NCBI RefSeq assembly: GCF_000146345.1
Contig: NZ_GL397071.1
Span: forward strand, 1,344,242-1,408,241
DNA from: Peptoniphilus duerdenii ATCC BAA-1640
GTDB lineage: Bacteria; Bacillota; Clostridia; Tissierellales; Peptoniphilaceae
DNA length: 64,000 bases
Direction of reading: 5' to 3'
The first letter of the stretch is position 1; each line of letters begins with the position of its first letter. This document shows positions 55,860 through 64,000 of the stretch, one piece after another. The translations under genes were made by a program, and so were the position numbers. The notes under the pieces were generated by a model that was given only the letters and a program-made list of their open reading frames with translations, did not search any database and was not told the origin of the DNA.

Positions 55860-55892
55860 AATTGAAATTTATAGATTAAGGAGAAGAAATTA

Positions 55893-56204
55893 ATGGATAG
55901 AGAAATGATAAATATTAATGCAAATTTAGTTAAAGAAGTGGAATTATCAGAATTTGAAAGAGATGGAGAAAAAGTAGATGTAGCAAATTTTACTCTCATT
56001 AAAAAATATGGTAAAGGAAAAGAATATATAAATTGTTCAGTCTACGGAGAAAAAAGCGAACGTGCAAAAGAATTAGATAAAGGAGATCTAATCCATGTCT
56101 TTGGATATTTCAAAGAAAACAAAAAAGGAGATAAGGTCTACAAGAATTTTATAGTTAAATCACTAAATAAAATAGAAAATAAGAAAGAAAACGAGGAGGA
56201 ATAA
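55893..56204 (+). CDS. Single-stranded DNA-binding protein of the ICE
   Basis: A 103-residue short SSB with one OB fold (VKEVELSEFERDGEKVDVANFTLIKKYGKGKEYINCSVYGEKSERAKELDKGDLIHVFGYF). It lacks the glycine-rich tail of chromosomal SSB but keeps an acidic end (ENEEE). It would coat transferred strands. AAGGAGA precedes the ATG. Confidence 0.85.
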   Translation: MDREMININANLVKEVELSEFERDGEKVDVANFTLIKKYGKGKEYINCSVYGEKSERAKELDKGDLIHVFGYFKENKKGDKVYKNFIVKSLNKIENKKENEEE

Positions 56205-56205
56205 T

Positions 56206-56421
56206 ATGGAATTTTTTACAGCTGGAGTTGGAGTTTTAAAGACACTTGTAACTGCAATTGGTGCAGGTTTAGGAGCATGGGGAGTTATTAACTTAATGGA
56301 AGGTTATGGTAATGATAACCCTGGTGCTAAATCTCAAGGTATTAAGCAGCTTATGGCTGGTGGGGGAATTGTACTAATCGGTATTAAATTAATTCCACTA
56401 CTTGCAAATGCTTTAAAATAG
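56206..56421 (+). CDS. Maff2-family VirB2-like small membrane protein
   Basis: A 71-residue protein with two hydrophobic helices and GYGNDNPGAKSQGIKQLMAGGGIVLIG, the signature of Maff2 proteins at this position in CTn elements. Pilin-like by topology. GAGGAGG precedes the ATG; the preceding ssb stop is one base upstream. Confidence 0.82.
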   Translation: MEFFTAGVGVLKTLVTAIGAGLGAWGVINLMEGYGNDNPGAKSQGIKQLMAGGGIVLIGIKLIPLLANALK

Positions 56422-56431
56422 GAGAAAGTCT

Positions 56432-57295
56432 ATGTTTGGTATCTTTGACAAGCTAACTGAATTTTTTAAGGATATGCTACTCGGAGGTATCAAAGCAAAT
56501 CTTGAGTCCATGTTCTTAGATATAAATGACAAGGTAGGAGTTATTGCAACTGATGTTGGGAAGACACCAATGGGTTGGAATGGAGAAGTGTATAACTTCA
56601 TAAAAAACATTAATGATAATGTGATCGTTCCAATAGCAGGTCTTATCATAACAGCAGTTTTATGTATTGAACTCATAAATATGGTTATGCAAAAGAATAA
56701 TATGCACGATACAGATACTTTTGAGTTTTTCAAATACATTATAAAGATGTTTATAGCAGTCTACCTTGCAAGCCATGCCTTTGAATTTTCAATGGCAGTC
56801 TTTGATGTGGCACAAAATCTTGTAAACAAAGCGGCAGGGGTAATCACTACTTCTGCCACTGTTTCAGGAGATCAGATAGTTGCAATGGTTGATACATTAA
56901 AAGAAAAAGAAATAGGTGAGCTTTTAATGATATTAGTTGAAACAAGCCTTGTAAGGATTGCAATTCAATGTATATCTTTAACTATTACCTTAATAGTATA
57001 TGGGCGTATGTTTGAAATATATGTCTACTCATCAGTATCATCCATACCATTTGCGACTATGGGAAATAAAGAATGGGGTCAGATTGGAACAAATTATATC
57101 AAGGGACTTTTTGCCTTGGGACTACAAGGTTTGTTTTTGATGGTATGTTTAGGTATCTACACCGTTTTAATAAGAACGGTACAGATTACAGATATTCACG
57201 CAAGCTTGTTTAGTATATTAGGATATGCTCTACTACTTGGACTTATGATGTTTAAGAGTGGAACAGTTGCAAAAAGTATTATGAATACGCACTAG
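56432..57295 (+). CDS. VirB6/TrbL-like channel protein (CD1112 type)
   Basis: A 287-residue membrane protein with about six helices, N-terminal FGIFDKLTEFFKDMLLGGIKANLESMFLDIN, and RMFEIYVYSSVSSIPFATMGNKEWGQIGTNYIKGLFALGLQG, typical of the CD1112 family. It forms part of the inner-membrane mating channel. GGAG precedes the ATG. Confidence 0.88.
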   Translation: MFGIFDKLTEFFKDMLLGGIKANLESMFLDINDKVGVIATDVGKTPMGWNGEVYNFIKNINDNVIVPIAGLIITAVLCIELINMVMQKNNMHDTDTFEFFKYIIKMFIAVYLASHAFEFSMAVFDVAQNLVNKAAGVITTSATVSGDQIVAMVDTLKEKEIGELLMILVETSLVRIAIQCISLTITLIVYGRMFEIYVYSSVSSIPFATMGNKEWGQIGTNYIKGLFALGLQGLFLMVCLGIYTVLIRTVQITDIHASLFSILGYALLLGLMMFKSGTVAKSIMNTH

Positions 57296-57304
57296 GAGGA
57301 ATAA

Positions 57305-57595
57305 ATGTTAAAAAAGAAAAATTGTGCTTTATTGGGACTTGGAATTTTATTAGGAGGAACTTATGAAATCTTAAAAGAGAAAAAAAGAAATGAAGAGATT
57401 AGAAACTTAAAGAGGAGAATAAATAGACTCGGAAGATGTCACAATGAATTTGTTATGTATCAAGGCGAATACAATGACAGAAATGAAGAAAAACAAGAAG
57501 AATTAGAAGAAAGAATTAGCTACCTGGAAGAGGAAACAACATCTAATTATGACCATATACTTGAACTTTCCAAAGAAGAAGTAGAGGGAGATTAA
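57305..57595 (+). CDS. Small coiled-coil ICE protein
   Basis: A 96-residue protein with one membrane segment at the N-terminus (CALLGLGILLGGTYEIL) and an acidic coiled coil (NEEKQEELEERISYLEEETTS). It lies tightly between virB6 and prgI. No family recognised; a transfer-apparatus accessory is likely from position. AGGAGG precedes the ATG. Confidence 0.6.
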   Translation: MLKKKNCALLGLGILLGGTYEILKEKKRNEEIRNLKRRINRLGRCHNEFVMYQGEYNDRNEEKQEELEERISYLEEETTSNYDHILELSKEEVEGD

Positions 57596-57596
57596 A

Positions 57597-58007
57597 ATGG
57601 CATATGTACCAATACCAAAAGATTTGGACAAGATTAAAACAAAGGTTGCCTTTAACTTAACCAAAAGACAACTTATAGGTTTTTCTGTGGCAGGACTAAT
57701 TGGTATACCAACCTATTTATTTATGAAGAAATATCTACCTAATGATGTTTCTATCATTGTAATGCTAATAGTAACCCTGCCAATCTTTTTTATAACCTTA
57801 TATGAAAAAGATACCTTAACTTTTGAAAAATATTTTAAATTTTTCTATCTTCATAAGTTTTATCAACCAACTAAGAGAATAAGAAAGGAGGCATACATTG
57901 AAGCAAAGAAAAAAGCAAATCAGCGACTTAAATCTAAGGGAAAAACAATTAAAAAAAGACCGAAAGGAAGTAAGAAGGCTAAAAACAAAGAAAGATCCAA
58001 CAAATAG
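57597..58007 (+). CDS. PrgI-family (VirB3-like) conjugation protein
   Basis: A 136-residue protein: YVPIPKDLDKIKTKVAFNLTKRQLIGFSVAGLIGIP is the PrgI signature, with two membrane helices and a very basic tail (KKKANQRLKSKGKTIKKRPKG). Its last 110 bases overlap the virB4 reading frame, so the basic tail is encoded in two frames. Confidence 0.85.
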   Translation: MAYVPIPKDLDKIKTKVAFNLTKRQLIGFSVAGLIGIPTYLFMKKYLPNDVSIIVMLIVTLPIFFITLYEKDTLTFEKYFKFFYLHKFYQPTKRIRKEAYIEAKKKANQRLKSKGKTIKKRPKGSKKAKNKERSNK

Positions 58008-60321
58008 TCTTCTAAGTGTACTTTTAAAGAAAGAGAAAAAGAGATTTACTGTTGAAGATACAATTCCCTATATAAGAATGTTACCAGAGGGCATTTGCCA
58101 GTTAGATGAAAAAAATTATTCAAGGACAATTTCATTTCAAGATATAAATTACCAGTTGGCATTGGAAGAAGATAGAGATTTAATCTTTAACCAATTTGCC
58201 AACTTTTTAAATTCTTTTGATCCAAGTGTCCACATTGAACTTTCGTATGTAAATCAATTAGGAAGAAATAAAGACCTACAAGATGCAATTAAAATTGCTG
58301 ATAAGGGAGACTTCTATGACGATGTAAGAAAAGAGTTTAGGGAGATGTTAAAGCTTCAACTTGCAAAGGGCAATAACGGACTTAAAAAGATGAAGTATAT
58401 AACCTTTACAACAGAAGCCGATAACCTAGAGCAAGCAAGAGCAAAGTTAAATAGACTTGAAGTAGATATTTTATCTAACTTTAAATCTATGGGAGTAAGA
58501 GCAGAAAGCCTTGATGGTGAAGAAAGGCTAAGACTTGTTCACGATATGTTAAATCCAGACAAAAACTTTTATTTTTCATATAAAGATTTGAAGAAGAAAG
58601 AGTCTACAAAGTCACATATAACTCCCAATATCTTTAATTTTGCACCAGTAAATAATTTTAAATTTGGTAAATATATTGGAGCAGTAAGCCATTTTCAAAT
58701 ACTTGCAAGTGAGTTATCAGACAGAATGTTATCTGAGTTTTTAGATATTGATGACAATATTTATGTAGCTTTTCATATAGATGTAGTTGAACAAGCAGAA
58801 GCCATTAAACTCATTAAGAGAAAAAATACAGACTTGGACAGAATGAAAATTGAAGAACAAAAGAAAGCTGTTCGTGCTGGATATGATATGGATATTATTC
58901 CTTCAGATATAAATACTTTTGGTGCGGATGTTAAGTCCATGTTATCCGACTTACAAAATAGAGATGAAAGGCTCTTTGTTGTATCTATAGTAATGATGAA
59001 TTTTGCTAGGACTAATCAAAAATTAGAAAACACAATTGCTCAAATTTCATCAATTGCAAATAGACATAATTGTCAGGTAAAAAGATTATCTCATCAACAA
59101 GAACAAGGACTTGTTTCTGTCTTATCTTTAGGAGTTAATCAAGTCGAGATAAAAAGATTTTTAACTTCATCATCAACGGCAGTATTTATGCCTTTTACAA
59201 CAGAAGAGCTATTTATTGATTCGGCAAATTCCTTGTACTATGGCTTAAACGCCCTTAGTCAAAACTTGATTATGGCAGATAGGAAGAAACTTAAGAACCC
59301 TAACGGACTAATATTAGGTACACCAGGTTCTGGTAAATCTTTCTCAGCAAAGAGAGAGATGGCAAATGCAATTCTTGTAACAGACGATGATGTAATTATT
59401 TGTGATCCTGAGGGCGAATATTCAAATCTTGTAAAACAATTTAATGGAGAAGTTATTAAAGTTTCAGCAAAGTCAAAGGACTACCTAAATCCATTAGATA
59501 TAAATATGAACTATGGAGATGGGGACGCACCTTTAAAGGATAAGGCAAACTTCATAATGTCTATGCTTGAACTTGTAGTAGGAGGATCTGGTCTTACTGC
59601 TGCAGAAAAATCTGTTATAGATAGGTGCTTACCAAAGATATATCAAAAATATTTTGAAGACCCAAAACCAGAAAATATGCCAATATTAGGAGATTTATAC
59701 GATATGCTCCTATCTCAAGAAGAGGGAGTTGGTAGAAAACTAGCAACAGAAATGGAAATTTATGTTAAGGGAAGTCTTAATGTATTTAATAATAGGTCAA
59801 ATGTTGACCTAAATAGGCAACTGCTTTGCTTTGATATAAAAGAGCTAGGAACACAACTTAAAAAAATAGGTATGCTTGTAATTCAAGACCAGGTTTGGAA
59901 CAAGGTTTCCCTAAATAGAGGAAGCAAGTCTACAAGATACTATATAGATGAGTTCCACCTTTTATTAAAAGATCCACAAACTGCTTCATATTCAGTAGAA
60001 ATCTGGAAAAGATTTAGAAAATGGGGAGGTATTCCAACAGGTATAACTCAAAACGTAAAAGACCTTTTAACAAGTCAGGAAATTGAAAATATCTTTGATA
60101 ATACAGACTTTGTTCTAATGTTAAATCAAGCATCTGGAGATAGAGATATTCTTGCTAAGAAATTAAAAATATCGCCTTATCAGCTAAACTATATTACTAA
60201 TTCAAATGCAGGTGAGGGACTCTTATTCTTTGGAAATACTATTGTTCCATTTATTGATAAATTCCCTAAAGACACCATGCTATATAAGCTAATGACAACA
60301 AAACCAGAAGAAGCTAAGTAG
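57898..60321 (+). CDS. VirB4-family conjugation ATPase (CD1110 type)
   Basis: An 807-residue ATPase starting at TTG with AAGGAGG upstream. The N-terminal half is the VirB4 DUF87-like domain; Walker A is NGLILGTPGSGKSFSAKREM (~472-490), DVIICDPEGEYSNLV (~500), and Walker B TRYYIDEFHLLL (~680). C-terminal GIPTGITQNVKDLL and TDFVLMLNQASGDRD are typical. It powers assembly of the mating channel. It overlaps prgI by 110 bases. Confidence 0.93.
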   Translation: MKQRKKQISDLNLREKQLKKDRKEVRRLKTKKDPTNSLLSVLLKKEKKRFTVEDTIPYIRMLPEGICQLDEKNYSRTISFQDINYQLALEEDRDLIFNQFANFLNSFDPSVHIELSYVNQLGRNKDLQDAIKIADKGDFYDDVRKEFREMLKLQLAKGNNGLKKMKYITFTTEADNLEQARAKLNRLEVDILSNFKSMGVRAESLDGEERLRLVHDMLNPDKNFYFSYKDLKKKESTKSHITPNIFNFAPVNNFKFGKYIGAVSHFQILASELSDRMLSEFLDIDDNIYVAFHIDVVEQAEAIKLIKRKNTDLDRMKIEEQKKAVRAGYDMDIIPSDINTFGADVKSMLSDLQNRDERLFVVSIVMMNFARTNQKLENTIAQISSIANRHNCQVKRLSHQQEQGLVSVLSLGVNQVEIKRFLTSSSTAVFMPFTTEELFIDSANSLYYGLNALSQNLIMADRKKLKNPNGLILGTPGSGKSFSAKREMANAILVTDDDVIICDPEGEYSNLVKQFNGEVIKVSAKSKDYLNPLDINMNYGDGDAPLKDKANFIMSMLELVVGGSGLTAAEKSVIDRCLPKIYQKYFEDPKPENMPILGDLYDMLLSQEEGVGRKLATEMEIYVKGSLNVFNNRSNVDLNRQLLCFDIKELGTQLKKIGMLVIQDQVWNKVSLNRGSKSTRYYIDEFHLLLKDPQTASYSVEIWKRFRKWGGIPTGITQNVKDLLTSQEIENIFDNTDFVLMLNQASGDRDILAKKLKISPYQLNYITNSNAGEGLLFFGNTIVPFIDKFPKDTMLYKLMTTKPEEAK

Positions 60322-60328
60322 GTGTGAT

Positions 60329-62908
60329 ATGGATAAAAAACTAAAAAAAGATTTTCAAAAGAAAATTATACGAAATAGGGACGCTCCTGAAAAGAATGTA
60401 GATAGTAAACTTGTTCATTCAGATGATTATACCAATAAGATTATTAAGACTAAGGATAGGTTCGGAGATAAAATTTCAGAAAAAGAATCTAAACTTATTC
60501 ATGAGAATATATTAGCTAAAGATCAAAAACAAGATAAACTAAAATATTTTCAGAAGGCTAAAAACAAGGAAAGAATTAGAAAAGAAGTTTTAGATAATAA
60601 GAATAAGGCTGAAGAAACAAAACAAACTAATCTTGAAATAAGGACAGATGAAAACTTTAAACTTGATGAATATTTAGATGTAGACCTTAAAAAGGTGGAC
60701 TTTGATAGTGAAAACAGTAGAAATATTAATTCTAATAAACTAATAATAGATGATATTTCAGCTAAGGCTCAACCAATAAGCAATAAGAAAGCATCAAGTA
60801 AAAGACAAGTTCTTAAAAATTATGAGGATAAACTTATCCATAGTAAGGATAAATTCCAAGACAAAATCAACGAGAAAGAGTCTAAGCGAATCCACACAAG
60901 TGAAGATAAACCTATCGAAGCAAAGAAGAGTAAGAGAATATATAGAAAAGATAAGCTTGTTAAAGATGAAGTAATTAAGAACGAGAGTAATGATAATATC
61001 GATAAAAATCAAGGGCAGAAACTTTATCAAGAAAAGAAGTTTAGGGATAAGGGAAAAATTTCTAAAGAAATAGATAAAGAAAGTAAGCTAAGCGAAGTTG
61101 ATACAGATAAGACTTTTGATAATTCTGAGATTAAAGAAAATAATCAAGAATTCATAAAAGATGAAAAGGAAACAAGCTTTAAATCTTCAGAACAAAAGAA
61201 AGTTAACAAAAAGAAGACTTACTATAAGAAAAAAAATTATGAAAGTGATAAATTCACTCGAAAGAAAATCGATGACTTAAAAAATGAATCTAAGAAAGTT
61301 AAAACGAAAGATTCTAAGAAATCACAAGATGTTAAAGATTTTATCTCAGATAAAAAGATTGGAGAGCTTGAAAAGTCTAAAAGTAAGCTAAAGGATAATA
61401 TCTTAAAGAATAAAACTAAAGGAAGCCTATCTTCTGGGGTTTTATTATCTGGAGCTAAGTCATCAGAGTTAGTGAGAGATTATCTAAGTTCAGGATCTGA
61501 TAATACTGGTGTAGAATCTGGAGAAAAAGTCGCTAATGTAAGCTCTAAGCTCCAGCATGGAATAAGGAAGTATAAGCTAGATAAAAAGAAAAAGTCCTTA
61601 AAAAAGCTATCTAAACTTGATAAGAAAATAAGAAAGAGAAAAAGCAAGTTGGAGTTTAAAAGTAGCTTGGAAGATTTAAAAAAGTCAGATGCCTATATAA
61701 AGAAAAATAGATTTAAAAAGTTTTACCAGAGAAAACAAATGAAGAGCATGATAGCTAAAAAGCACGAAACAAGACTTGTAGATAGGGTTAAAAAAGCTAT
61801 TTTAAGTTTAGGTAAGGCTTCTAAAGAGCTAATCGTAAGAAAAAGTAAGATGGTTCTATTTCTAGTAATAGGACTAGGTCTTATGCTATCAATCATGATT
61901 GGTGGTGGAAGTGTTGGTATGAGTGGATTAAGTAACTCTGTTAACTCAGTAATGACAACAACATACCTATCACAAGATACAGTTCTAAGTGAAGTTAATC
62001 AAGAATTTTCATCAATGGAGTATGACCTACAATCACAAATCGAAAGTGTGAAAACAAGTCATCCTGGATATGACGAATATATCATAAACAAAGAAGGAGA
62101 AATTGGTCATAATACCCATGAACTTTTATCCTATATAACTTCAAGATGTGGAGAAGTAAAATCAGCATCTGAAGTAAAAGGAATCTTAAAAGAGCTTTTC
62201 GATAAGATGTATAATCTTGATTTTAAAGAAGAAATTGAAATTAGAACAAGAACAGTAGCAAGAACAAGATATGATAGTCGTGGCAATCCTTATACTAGTT
62301 ATGAAAAAGAAGAGTACGAATATAAAAAGTTAATTGTAACTTTAAAGAAAAAAGAAATGGATGAAGTTGTTAGGGAAATATTTAAAGATTATCCAGACAA
62401 TGTAGTTCATTATGAAGCTCTTCTTGAAGCTAAGGGGAATATGGGAGATGTTTTTGGATCAGGTAATGGGGACTTAGGAGAAATAGTAGACAATCCAAAC
62501 TTTGGAAATCCTGGTCTTGCTTTTGATTCAGCTACTGCAAAAGCTTTATTTAATGAAGCAGAAAAACATATAGGCAAAAGATATGTGTTTGGAGCAAGTG
62601 GACCATCTAACTTTGACTGTTCAGGTTTTGTATGTTGGTCATTTACAAAGTCTGGTGTAAAGAGTATGCCAAGAACAACTGCATGGAGAATATACAAAGA
62701 CTATTGTAATCCAGTAAGTCCAAGTGAAGCTCAACCTGGAGATATAATATTTTTCCACTCAACATATAACAGTGGAACTCCAATATCTCACGTAGGAATA
62801 TACGCAGGTAACGGAATGATGATCCACGCAGGAGATCCAATTCAATACACATCAATAAATTCAAAATATTGGAAATCACACTTTTATGGTTTTGGAAGAC
62901 CAAGATAG
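60329..62908 (+). CDS. CD1108-type transfer protein with NlpC/P60 peptidoglycan hydrolase domain
   Basis: An 859-residue protein. Residues 1-500 are lysine/glutamate-rich and contain a repeat: KLVHSDDYTNKIIKTKDRF then ISEKESKLIHEN (~27-60), and again KLIHSKDKFQDKINEKESKRIH (~172-195). One membrane helix (MVLFLVIGLGLMLSIMI) lies at ~508-525. A CD1108-like middle (to ~690) precedes an NlpC/P60 domain (~735-859) with the catalytic Cys in FDCSGFVCWSF and His in SHVGIYAGNGMMIHAG. It opens the wall for the channel. Confidence 0.9.
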   Translation: MDKKLKKDFQKKIIRNRDAPEKNVDSKLVHSDDYTNKIIKTKDRFGDKISEKESKLIHENILAKDQKQDKLKYFQKAKNKERIRKEVLDNKNKAEETKQTNLEIRTDENFKLDEYLDVDLKKVDFDSENSRNINSNKLIIDDISAKAQPISNKKASSKRQVLKNYEDKLIHSKDKFQDKINEKESKRIHTSEDKPIEAKKSKRIYRKDKLVKDEVIKNESNDNIDKNQGQKLYQEKKFRDKGKISKEIDKESKLSEVDTDKTFDNSEIKENNQEFIKDEKETSFKSSEQKKVNKKKTYYKKKNYESDKFTRKKIDDLKNESKKVKTKDSKKSQDVKDFISDKKIGELEKSKSKLKDNILKNKTKGSLSSGVLLSGAKSSELVRDYLSSGSDNTGVESGEKVANVSSKLQHGIRKYKLDKKKKSLKKLSKLDKKIRKRKSKLEFKSSLEDLKKSDAYIKKNRFKKFYQRKQMKSMIAKKHETRLVDRVKKAILSLGKASKELIVRKSKMVLFLVIGLGLMLSIMIGGGSVGMSGLSNSVNSVMTTTYLSQDTVLSEVNQEFSSMEYDLQSQIESVKTSHPGYDEYIINKEGEIGHNTHELLSYITSRCGEVKSASEVKGILKELFDKMYNLDFKEEIEIRTRTVARTRYDSRGNPYTSYEKEEYEYKKLIVTLKKKEMDEVVREIFKDYPDNVVHYEALLEAKGNMGDVFGSGNGDLGEIVDNPNFGNPGLAFDSATAKALFNEAEKHIGKRYVFGASGPSNFDCSGFVCWSFTKSGVKSMPRTTAWRIYKDYCNPVSPSEAQPGDIIFFHSTYNSGTPISHVGIYAGNGMMIHAGDPIQYTSINSKYWKSHFYGFGRPR

Positions 62909-62922
62909 AAGGGAGATATTAT

Positions 62923-63162
62923 GTGAACAGAAAACTTATAAGTATTAGAAACAAAAAGAAAAAAATAGAAGAGAAATTAAAAGATTTAAATGCAAAATAC
63001 AAGGAAATTTGCGATGAAGAAATACAAGTTGAAAATGAAGAAATAATTGTAACTCTTAGGAGGAACAATATTAGCTTGGAAGAATTAATGGAGAAAATCA
63101 ATGATAGAAAAAGAGAAGAAAAATTAAAAGAAAAGGAGAACATTCATAATGAAGAAATTTAA
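62923..63162 (+). CDS. DUF4315-family small ICE protein
   Basis: A 79-residue coiled-coil protein starting at GTG after GAAGGGAG: MNRKLISIRNKKKKIEEKLKDL then VTLRRNNISLEELMEKI, as in DUF4315 proteins that follow the CD1108-type gene in CTn elements. A longer reading from 62869 would overlap the hydrolase gene. It overlaps the next gene by 14 bases. Function unknown. Confidence 0.78.
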   Translation: MNRKLISIRNKKKKIEEKLKDLNAKYKEICDEEIQVENEEIIVTLRRNNISLEELMEKINDRKREEKLKEKENIHNEEI

Positions 63163-64000
63163 TACGAACAAACTAAGAGCCTTTTTTATGGCTCTTTTAT
63201 TAGTTTTAACATCAACTGTGCATACAAGTGCATTTGCAAAGTCTGATGTTACTTGGACGGAAGATGATTTTATGTATTCCTCTGAGGGAAATATAATTGC
63301 CTTCAGTGATAAAGGCTTAGAAAAGAAAGAAAAGACAAATATTCTAGTATTTCCTGAAGGAACGAAGTCTATAAATGGAAATTATTCTTTAAGTCATTCA
63401 AACGATGAACTTAGATATAAAAGAGAATTTGGGCGTGGCAAACATTGGGATAAAGTAATTATTCCTGATTCTGTTAAGCATTTAGGTTATGCTGCCTTTT
63501 ACGAAGCAAGTATAGATGAAGTAAAACTATCAAATAGTCTAACTTATCTTGGTGGTTTAGCATTTTTCAATTGTGGACTTAGAGAAGTAACTTTACCTAA
63601 TACTTTGGTAAATATTGAACATAATGCTTTTGAAAGAAATAACCTTCAAGAAATAACTATACCGAAGTCTGTGAAGACAATTGAACAGTATGCTTTTTCA
63701 AGAAATAAACTGCACACTGTAAAAGTTTTAGGCAATCCAAACATTAACAGTAAGGGAGTATTCCATAATCAAGATGTTGAATATAGACCAAAACAAAATC
63801 CATTTTACGAAAATCATTTTGGTTTCAACGGAAATCAAGGATTCAAATCTATTCCTAATGGATTAAGGTATGAAAATGGAGAGTTTGTCTTTGATAAGAA
63901 TGTAGATAGTGTAGAACTTGAATTTGATTATAACAATGATATGTATCAAGGAAAGATGACTATTTTCAATCCAAATAAATATTCCATTGATACTCAAACA
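63149..64000 (+). CDS. BspA-like leucine-rich-repeat surface protein (partial, runs off the window)
   Basis: A reading frame open to the window end (284 codons seen). ATG follows AAGGAG. Residues 1-32 form a signal peptide (FFMALLLVLTSTVHTSAFAK). Residues ~95-190 are BspA/TpLRR repeats: VIIPDSVKHLGYAAFYEASIDEVKL, LSNSLTYLGGLAFFNCGLREVTL, LPNTLVNIEHNAFERNNLQEITI, IPKSVKTIEQYAFSRNKLHTVKV, about 23 residues each. It occupies the place where a DUF4366 protein is usual in related elements; it is possibly an adhesin carried or used by the ICE. Confidence 0.85.
   Translation, partial: MKKFNTNKLRAFFMALLLVLTSTVHTSAFAKSDVTWTEDDFMYSSEGNIIAFSDKGLEKKEKTNILVFPEGTKSINGNYSLSHSNDELRYKREFGRGKHWDKVIIPDSVKHLGYAAFYEASIDEVKLSNSLTYLGGLAFFNCGLREVTLPNTLVNIEHNAFERNNLQEITIPKSVKTIEQYAFSRNKLHTVKVLGNPNINSKGVFHNQDVEYRPKQNPFYENHFGFNGNQGFKSIPNGLRYENGEFVFDKNVDSVELEFDYNNDMYQGKMTIFNPNKYSIDTQT

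Larger units (their letters stand above)
34027..64000. mobile_element. Element 2: Tn1549/CTn-type ICE (right end outside window)
   Basis: Gene order matches clostridial Tn1549/CTn-like elements: CD1845-like protein, replication initiator, DnaC-like loader, PcfB, antirepressor, VirD4, SSB, Maff2, CD1112-type VirB6, PrgI, CD1110-type VirB4, CD1108-type NlpC/P60 protein and DUF4315. The relaxase and integrase are expected further right. The left end lies somewhere between lysS and 34073; no terminal repeat can be tested because the other end is missing. It is interrupted by element 3 and carries cargo at 53674-55697. Confidence 0.88.

Overview
The window is AT-rich DNA of a low-GC Gram-positive anaerobe. 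Evidence is Shine-Dalgarno sites before most genes, S-layer-homology (SLH) surface proteins, a T-box leader, an ECF folate transporter with a THF riboswitch, rubredoxin and Tn1549-type conjugation genes. A member of the Tissierellia (Peptoniphilus/Anaerococcus/Finegoldia-like) is my best guess; that is inference from gene style, not from a marker gene.

Chromosomal backbone: 1-7025 holds an SLH protein, a T-box-controlled amino-acid ABC transporter, rubredoxin, an RsbW-like ATPase and typA. 19632-34010 holds a small membrane protein, a PaaI-type thioesterase, an SLH/peptidase surface protein, folT with its riboswitch, a lantibiotic-type ABC transporter divergent from a two-component system, a class A PBP, dus, and the greA-lysS operon. 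The lysyl-tRNA synthetase has a C-terminal tRNA-binding domain.

Element 1 (about 7026-19631, 12.6 kb) sits in the typA terminator. Joining the flanks at a shared GGGG rebuilds a perfect terminator hairpin. It encodes a large serine recombinase, a TnpW-like small protein, a lone HK97-type capsid protein without scaffold domain, two small proteins, and a primase-helicase preceded by a repeat-rich non-coding region. Its second half is a defence cassette: HTH regulator, two adenine methyltransferases, an AlwI-family type IIS endonuclease and an OLD-family nuclease. It looks like a phage satellite, but no portal, protease or terminase gene is present.

Element 2 (from about 34010 past the window end) is a Tn1549/CTn-type ICE: CD1845-like protein, replication initiator with iterons inside the gene, DnaC-like loader, PcfB, antirepressor, VirD4, SSB, Maff2/VirB2-like, VirB6, PrgI, VirB4, NlpC/P60 transfer hydrolase, DUF4315 and a leucine-rich surface protein. 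It carries ClbS-like and PIN-domain cargo.

Element 3 (about 38233-52817, 14,585 bp) is a Tn4451-like mobilizable element nested inside the ICE virD4 gene. Cutting it out at the shared CAGGA restores a 596-residue in-frame VirD4. It encodes TnpX-type recombinase, TetR, two ABC exporter-fold proteins, an ECF module, a sigma-like factor, a MOBQ oriT and relaxase, a replication initiator with helically phased TGCAAC iterons, an ORF6N/PLD-like protein and TnpW. When the circle closes, tnpW lies directly upstream of tnpX.
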